Of a stretch of DNA of 64,000 nt, positions 57,201-64,000 are shown one piece after another. The stretch spans positions 496,001 through 560,000 of the forward strand of contig JAAROD010000049.1 of the NCBI GenBank assembly GCA_012274445.1, given 5' to 3'. Position 1 is the stretch's first letter, and each line of letters starts with the position of its first letter. Source of the DNA: Sclerotiophoma versabilis (taxonomy: Eukaryota; Ascomycota; Dothideomycetes; Pleosporales; Didymellaceae). Made by a program: the position numbers and the translations under genes. The notes beneath the pieces were generated by a model. That model saw nothing but the letters and a program-made list of their open reading frames with translations. It had not been told where the DNA came from and ran no database searches.

Positions 57201-57382
57201 AAAACACTGCAACTGTGGACGCTAATACGATCGATTCGGATGGGTACGAAGAAGAGTTTGATTTTTCGCTGTATGTGGACCTCGATGGCGATGCGGGAGG
57301 GCGGAGCGCGCGCGTGCCGACTGTCAAGACTGAGGATGAGTTCCGCGACGAGATAGATGATGAGATGTTGATGGATCTATAG
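54253..57382 (+). CDS. MutL-family mismatch repair protein, Mlh2/hPMS1-like
   Basis: Two exons, 54253-54689 and 54742-57382, with a 52-nt intron; 1025 aa. The GHKL ATPase domain is clear: VRQIGSHQLITDPSSVVKELVDNALDARA near residues 25-50 (catalytic Glu), DDGHGI near 70, TSKI, and GFRGEAL near 107; SHPIGTTVKATKL follows the splice. The region after ~340 is long, Ser/Pro/Gln-rich and disordered. The C-terminus has a weak ordered segment (RVLSIAQQARKLDMTANSLEW) and an acidic end. I see no DQHAxxE endonuclease motif as in Pms1/Mlh3, which points to the nuclease-free branch (yeast Mlh2, human PMS1). Paralogue choice is tentative; MutL membership is sure. Confidence 0.88.
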
Positions 57383-57631
57383 CGCGGCGTTCAGGAGCTA
57401 CAAAGAGTGTTTAAGGAGACGTTCAGATTCTGCATCATGATTGTAAGGTCAGATGAAAGTGACGGTGAGCGACGAAGTGGAGGGGAAAAACGATTTCTTT
57501 GGAGTTCGATGTAGATGCATTATCAAGTCTCTAAGGGTATCCCAAAAGCCGTTTTTGAGGAAAGACTCGAGCTTTTACTTTTGTCTATACCATGCGGTTC
57601 TGCTGACGCTTCTTAGCCCATCACTGCGCGT

Positions 57632-59075
57632 TCAGACTTGTCGGAAAGCAACCTCTTCGGGCAGTCTGAAGGTGGCGCAGAACATGCGCTTCTTCGGCGC
57701 CACATCCCGGACATCGTAGATGTCCACCTCGGGCATGTCAGGCGTGAGAGTATACCCCATTTGTCGGGACAGCTCTTCACAGATCTCCTCCTTCTCCTTC
57801 ACGTTGTCTTCGCTCTTCGTGCTGAAACAGTGCACATGCACCATCGGCATTTTCCTGCCCTCGAACAGCTTCTTAATCTCCTCGACGGGAACGCCGGGGA
57901 CGTTCGTGTACAGACCAACGAACGAGGATACGAAGTTGATGCCTGAGGCCGGCAGGTTCATGACATAATGGCTGAAGATGCGCGGCTGTGTGAGGGTTTT
58001 CAAGGGGGCGGGCTTCACTTTTGGCGGATTGGAGCGCGAGAATTTGGTCTTGGGCATGATGTCGACTGAGTGCTGGGCTGTGAGTAGGTCGTGCGACGCA
58101 GTGCGGATGAAGTCTATGCCGTCGGTGTTGAAGGCGCGCACATAGTCGCCGACCTTATTGAGCGTGATGTTGTGAGACAGACTCTTGTAGCTCTCGGGGT
58201 TCAAGTCGTTGGCCCACACGAAACAGCGCTTTTTCCCCGCGGGCACGGCGAAGGGACCCACGCCTGCTGTGACGTCGCAGACTGCCTCCCCTTCCTGGAA
58301 GATAGAGCAGAGGCGCTCATGCTCCGTGTGCAGGCGCGTGTTCCAGTAGACTTTAGCAAAGTCGAACTTGAACGTGCAGCCCTGCTCGTGGACTTCGACG
58401 TTGAGGTCGTCTTCGCCAACAAGGACTTCGTACTGGAATGTGCGGAAGGCGTTTTCGCTGCCAACGTTGTCAAGCTTGTTGATGACAGTCTTCACCATGG
58501 GGTTCTTGTCTGCGAGGACGGTGGCGATGAGGTGCTTGTAGGGCCAGTAGCGCTCGCGCAGGTTGAGGTGGGCGACGTGGCCGGCCAGCGTGAAGCCCTG
58601 GGGTATCTCGTCGTCATTCTTCTTCTCCGGCGGGGGAATGGTTGCGCTTGTGATCTCCGAGTAGGTGAAGTAGTCGTAGTCGAGGTGCAGCTGGTAGGGG
58701 ATAACACCGAGCGTGCCATCCTGCTCGAGGTCGCGCAACTTAGGGCTCCATGTGGTGCGATCTGCCTGCCGTTCAGACTCAGCACCTCAGGACGCCGCGA
58801 GGGGTAGTGGGCTTACCGTTGTGCACGACTTCAGGTTTCAGGACAAGGCATTTGCCGCCTTTTTGTGCTCTGTCCGCGTCGGGATCTGGCCGGACCGGCT
58901 GTACGCGGTTGTTGGGGAGTGTGTCTTTGCTGAGCTGCAGCTCCTTGCGGCAGCGCGCGATGTCCTGGGGCTTGAAGATTCTCGCGGCCGATGCGGGGAC
59001 GGTTTTCTGGAAGAAGCTGCGGTCCAGCACCTTCATGGCGCGGTTCACGGGCGGCGCGAACATGTCGTCAGCCAT
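57632..59075 (-). CDS. TRM5: tRNA (guanine37-N1)-methyltransferase Trm5
   Basis: Two exons on the minus strand, 59075-58817 and 58761-57632, with a 55-nt intron; 462 aa. The join restores VVHNDRTTWSPKLRDLEQDG. Class I methyltransferase features of the Trm5/TYW2 family: GFTLAGHVAHLNLRERYWPYK, VCDVTAGVGPFAVPAGKK (SAM loop), NDLNPESYKSL, and HYVMNLPASGINF, whose NLP is the family active-site motif. The C-terminal domain is complete. The enzyme makes m1G37 next to the anticodon, which prevents frameshifting, in cytosol and mitochondria. The first 30 residues (MADDMFAPPVNRAMKVLDRS) are typical for fungal Trm5; a mitochondrial signal is not evident. Confidence 0.94.
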
Positions 59076-59446
59076 GGGATCTGGAGTAGGACAGGCACAT
59101 GTATCGCTGGACGTGTTTTGGGTACTGCACGCCTCGGCCTGCCAGTCGTCTGAAAGTTTACCAGATGACAGACGCCAAGAGCAGGGTCCAAGCCAGCAAG
59201 CATGGACAAGGATTCACACGCGTTATTAGTTGCCGCGACTCGACCATAACAACCGTCGATGCTCCACTACTGACCGCCCACCGCCTCCTTTACTGCTCCG
59301 GCACGACACTCACAAACCGTCGCCGTGGTGTTTGTTCCTCGATGTTCTGCACATGACCGCTGTATAATCTCTGCCCCGACCGGCATTCACTCCTTTCTAC
59401 AGCACCGACGTAATTTTGGAAGTTAAACAATAATTGGCCCTGCACC
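59076..59446. promoter_or_regulatory. Divergent promoter of TRM5 and the kinesin-3 gene
   Basis: 371 bases between two outward-pointing starts. A TATA-like tgtataat at 59361-59368, about 80 bases before the kinesin ATG, may serve that gene. Nothing else is clear. Confidence 0.5.
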
Positions 59447-62400
59447 ATGGCCTCAGGCGGCGGCAACATCAAGGTGGTGGTGAGGTGTAGGCCCTTCAAC
59501 GGCCGAGGTATGCTGGAGCTGCGTCTTCGAGCCATGTTGTAGCTAAGACAGCACAGAGAAGCAGCGCAATGCCCAATGCATTGTTGAAATGAAAGGTGAC
59601 CAGACCATCATTAGACCGCCGACCAACGTTGCCGTTCAGGGAAAAGCTGCGAAAGCTGCCGCTGAGGGCGTCAAAACATTTGCTTTCGATCGTTCATACT
59701 GGTCCTTCGACCGCGATGCGCCCAATTATGCCGGCCAGGACAACCTGCACGAAGATCTGGGGAAGCCGCTGCTGGACAATGCCTTCCAAGGATATAACAA
59801 CTGTATCTTTGCCTACGGTCAGACAGGTTCAGGAAAATCGTACTCGATGATGGGTTATGGACAAGAGTACGGAATCATCCCTAAAATCTGTCAAGACATG
59901 TTCGAGAGGATTACAGAGATGCAAAAGGATAAGAACCTGAGTTGCACAGTGGAGGTCTCATACCTGGAAATTTACAACGAGCGCGTTCGTGATCTTCTGA
60001 ACCCTTCAAATAAGGGTAACCTCAGGGTCCGAGAGCACCCTTCGACCGGTCCATACGTTGAAGACTTGGCGAAGCTGGTGGTCCAGTCGTTCGCGGATAT
60101 CGAGAATCTAATGGACGAAGGAAACAAGGCCCGTACCGTTGCCGCGACGAACATGAACGAGACGTCCTCCCGATCGCACGCCGTCTTCACCGTAACCCTC
60201 ACACAAAAGCGCCATGATGCTCAGGCTGGAATGAGCGGAGAAAGAGTTGCAAAGATTAGTCTGGTCGATCTGGCAGGCTCAGAAAGGGCGCAGTCTACTG
60301 GTGCGACAGGAGCTCGACTTAAGGAAGGTGCAGAGATCAACAGATCCCTCTCTACCTTGGGGCGTGTCATTGCAGCGCTAGCAGATCAGTCAACAGGGAA
60401 GAAGAAGACACAAGTGCCATACCGAGATTCAGTTCTGACATGGCTGTTGAAGGATTCGTTAGGAGGAAACAGCATGACTGCAATGGTCGCTGCTATCTCA
60501 CCGGCCGACATCAACTTTGACGAAACGCTTTCCACGCTCCGGTACGCCGACTCCGCGAAACGTATCAAGAATCACGCCGTCGTCAACGAGGATCCAAATG
60601 CGCGCATGATTCGAGAGCTCAATGAAGAACTCGCAAAACTTCGCTCGCAACTTAGTGGAGGCGGCGGTGGCGGCGGAGGCGAGATGGTGGCAGAACAGTA
60701 TCCTGCAGGCACACCGTTGGAGCAGCAGATCGTCACAATTACCGAAGCAGATGGTACCGAGAAGAAGGTCTCAAAAGCTGAGATTGTGGAGAAACTGAAC
60801 CAATCAGAGAAGCTATACAAAGACCTCAATCAGACTTGGGAGGAGAAGCTTCAAAAAACGGAGGAGATCCACAAGGAGCGAGAGGCCGCTCTGGAAGAGC
60901 TTGGAATTAGCATTGAGAAGGGATTCGTTGGTCTCTCCACACCGAAGAACATGCCCCATCTGGTCAATCTGAGTGATGATGCGCTTATGAATGAGTGCCT
61001 CATTTACAACCTCAAGCCTGGAACGACCGCCGTAGGCAACTCCGATACAAAAGATCAGACCGCGACAATTCGCTTGAACGGTTCGCAAATACTTGCACAC
61101 CATTGCGATCTCGAAAATGTGGATGGCACAGTCACCGTCGTTCCGCAGGAAGGCGCGAGCATCATGGTGAATGGTTTGCGCATCGACAAGCCAACACAAC
61201 TAAGAAGCGGCCACCGCATCATCCTTGGCGATTTTCATATCTTCCGGTTCAACAACCCCGGAGAAGTAAGAGCAGAGCGTGCTGAAATAGGAAAGAGCCT
61301 GCTACGACATTCGGTACATGCCAGCCAGCTGAACTCTCCTTCGCCTGCACCAAGACCTGGTCACGATAGAACGCATAGCGCAATTAGCCTTGCCAATTCC
61401 GAGTTCGACCCCGACAGCCCAAGGGCATCTTCTCCTGCTTTTTGGCAGCGTGGGAAGGAGTCTGAGTTCTCATTTGCGCGCAGGGAAGCACTTGCTGCAT
61501 GGCTGGGGCCGGACAAGCGCATTGAGAACCTGCCGGACGACGAATTCGATGCTATCATTGATGATTTGCAAAGGCAACGTGACAACCGCAAGGCTGGCAA
61601 CGCGAATCGCTTGTTTGAACAAGAAGAAGACACAGAGTCGACATCATCGTACCCCATCCGCGAGAAGTATGCTTCCAATGGGACGATTGACAATTTCTCA
61701 CTCGACACAATGCTGACATCACCATCCACGCCGCAATATGAGGACAGTGAGAAGATGCGAGAGCTGAAGAGTGACATGCAAGAGAAGCTGGACAAGCAGA
61801 AAGAGGACTTCCAATCTAAGCTAAAGGCTGATGAAGAAGCCAAGGTAGAGCTACAAACGCTACGCGCTGCTAAGGAAGAGATGGAGACGAAGCTGAGAGA
61901 ACAAAAAGAGACGTTCGAGCGTCAGTTGAGAAAGCTTGGTGTTGAGCCTGAACCTGAACATGAAGCTTCACCTGCAAACGAAGGTCTAAACGAGCAGCAA
62001 CTCGCTCGCGCCAGAAAGGCTTTTCATCACTGGCGAAAACGGAAGTATGTCACGATGGCTGAAACGATCCTGCAGAATGCTGCAACCTTGAAGGAGGCGC
62101 AGGTCATGAGCCAACAGATGGATAAGAACGTAGTCTTTCAGTTCTGCATTGTTGATGTCGGTCAAACTGTACCCTCGACTTACGATCTCATCAATCTTGC
62201 CGACACCGGAGAGGAAGACGACGACGAACTGGACGATACACCAAAGCCTTGTGTCGGCGTACGGGTGATCGACTTCAAGCATGAGGTGATACATTTGTGG
62301 TCACTGCAGAAGCTACGTCAACGCGTGCGACGAATGCACCAGATGCATCAGTACATGAATCGGCCTGAGTACATGCAGCACTTTAACCCAGAGAGCCCCT

Positions 62401-64000
62401 TCTCGGACCCTTGCATGCCCGAATTCTCCCGTGTTGGCGATGTCGATGTGCCTCTTGCTGCTGTTTTCGAATCGAGAGTGCGAGATATGAAGCTGGATGT
62501 CATCTCACCATACACCGCCAATCCTATAGGTATCATTCATCTGTCAGTCGAGCCTTCCTCCGCAGAAGCCCCAACGACCACGCTTAACTTCAGCGTCACG
62601 CTGCACGAGCTTGTAGGCTTTCCTGAAAGGGAGGGAACTGATGTCCATGCCTTGCTGTATCTGCCTACCCTCTCGAAAGAGGGAGGTGCCACGAGTACAA
62701 TGTTCATGAACAAGTTCGATGAAGGGCCTATCCGTTTTCAGACTTTTCACAGTATGAGCATACCATACCCAAGCCCACCGGACACCTTCTTGCGAGTTGC
62801 AGTCTTTGCCCGAGTAACCTCTATGCATCTCGACAAGCTTTTGAGCTGGGATGACATGCGAGATCAAGCTCCTCAGCGTAAGCAGAAGCGCCGTACTGCA
62901 CGGATAGCGGAGTCGGAGTTCTACACTGAAGACAGCCACGACATCTTCTCGCGTATTCAAATTCAAGAGATCTCAGATGACGGAACCTACAAACCTGTCG
63001 AAGTGACACAAAGCAATGTCCTCGATGCTGGTGTCTACCAGCTACATCAAGGTTTGGCCAGACGTGTCGTGGTGAACCTTACTCATACCTGTGGCGATAC
63101 TCTGCAATGGCAGAATGTTACATCAATGCGTATGGGTCGCATTCGTCTGATTGACGCATCTGGCAATGCTCCCGGTATAGACTCTCCTGTCAGAGAAGTC
63201 CCTATCGACCTGACAGCACCGCCTACTGTCAGAGACAATGCTGATGGCACTACAAACGTAAAATTCATTGGACGATGGGACAGTACAGCTCACGGGTCCC
63301 TCCTTCTCGACCGTGCCACCCAGGACAAGTACCGCGTACAAGCCAATCTGCTCTTCGATGTCACATCCGCAAAGCTCGATGAGCCAATGGTGTTCTCTCT
63401 CGATCTCAACATGCAAATCCGCAACCGCGCTTACATCCGTCAAACCTCTCTCTTCTCTCTCTCTAATCTCTGGAATCAAGTCAAAGTTGTCCACTCCACG
63501 GTCGGCATCTTCAATGTTGCCATCCGTCCAACATCGGTCAAGCGGGCTACCGACCTCTGGCGCATGAACACACGCGAAGACTACGTCAAGGGCGAAGAAG
63601 ATCTTGCCGACTGGACACCACGCGGCGTCTCACTCGTGAAAGACTACATTGGTGTCTCACGCCGCCGTCGGCGCATCGCAGAGATTGAGCTTGCACGCAC
63701 AGTCCTTTCCCCCAAGATGCTCACCGTCTCCCAACCCTCCACACCCACTACGTCTCTCGACGACCGCCAAACCGCCCTCCTGACACGCATTCTCAAGCTT
63801 TGGACATCGCACAAAGCACCCGAATCCATAATTCTGTCCGCAACCAACCTCGAGCCCCCCTCCGCCGGCGCAGCATTCGCCCCACGCTCCCCCTCGCGGG
63901 GGACTTCTCCCGCCCCGAAACCCAGCCTCACCGCCTCCGTGCGCTTCATATCCAAGAACCCAAACTTGTTAAAGGCCAGCTTCCTACTCACTCCCGACCC
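59447..64000 (+). CDS. Kinesin-3 motor (Unc104/KIF1A type), 3' end outside window
   Basis: Exon 1 59447-59507, 49-nt intron, exon 2 59557 to the window edge; 1501 codons seen, no stop. The join gives RCRPFNGREKQRNA. The motor domain (~1-365) has AYGQTGSGKSYS near 105 (P-loop), SSRSH near 224, and LVDLAGSERAQSTGATGARL near 257 (switch II). After a Gly run (GGGGGGGG) and coiled coil comes a forkhead-associated domain at ~496-588 (IRLNGSQILAHHCDLEN, SGHRIILGDFHIFRF), the mark of kinesin-3. Then follow a KIF1-type helical segment, an IQ-like HHWRKRKYV, and a long beta-rich region of the KIF1B/DUF3694 kind. A C-terminal PH domain is expected past the edge. In fungi such motors carry endosomes toward microtubule plus ends. 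Confidence 0.95.

Noticed and set aside
1..64000. CRISPR arrays, rRNA or operon structure
   Set aside because: No spaced direct-repeat array and no rRNA-like sequence; genes have spliceosomal introns and individual promoters, as in a fungal nucleus.

Overview
The window is nuclear DNA from a filamentous ascomycete, most likely a dothideomycete of the order Pleosporales. This rests on short spliceosomal introns (mostly 45-110 nt, GTRNGT donors), fungus-restricted families (DUF2406, Reg1-like DUF1752, HET domain, SNF2/Fun30 with a DEGH box, bilirubin-oxidase-type multicopper oxidase) and a Tc1/mariner transposon whose decay resembles repeat-induced point mutation. The order is an inference from gene style; no sequence search was possible. 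About 22 protein-coding genes can be supported, and exon structures were built by hand from splice signals and reading phase.

Layout. 0-25 kb: a secreted bilirubin-oxidase-like enzyme (582-2480), a gene-poor 3.2 kb, then housekeeping genes: a Fun30-type remodeller diverging from VMA21, a DUF2406 protein, mitochondrial methylmalonate-semialdehyde dehydrogenase, calnexin, a Reg1-like PP1 regulator and a 14-TM MFS transporter. 25.5-27 kb: a Tc1/mariner element with a TA duplication, perfect 34-bp terminal inverted repeats and a transposase frame broken by four stops. 27.5-39 kb: accessory and metabolic genes: a HET-domain protein, a short-chain dehydrogenase, a mitochondrial tricarboxylate-type carrier, a hydantoinase/DUF917 fusion and an NCS1 permease that diverges from it across a promoter with several GATA-factor motifs. 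39-52 kb: a decayed ORF, a TDT/malic-acid-type transporter with a Q-rich N-terminal minisatellite, two unrecognised proteins, an APH-fold kinase-like protein, an NTF2-like protein and a phenolic acid decarboxylase. 52.7-64 kb: an Ada-type methylphosphotriester sensor divergent from a MutL homologue, then tRNA m1G37 methyltransferase Trm5 divergent from a kinesin-3 motor that runs off the right edge.

How genes may work together. Two divergent pairs suggest shared function: hydantoinase + NCS1 permease (uptake and ring opening of a cyclic amide under nitrogen control) and Ada-like factor + MutL homologue (alkylation response and mismatch processing). Both are inferences from position and family. 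Fun30/VMA21 and Trm5/kinesin-3 are divergent pairs with no evident functional link. Large intergenic stretches hold simple repeats and no convincing genes.
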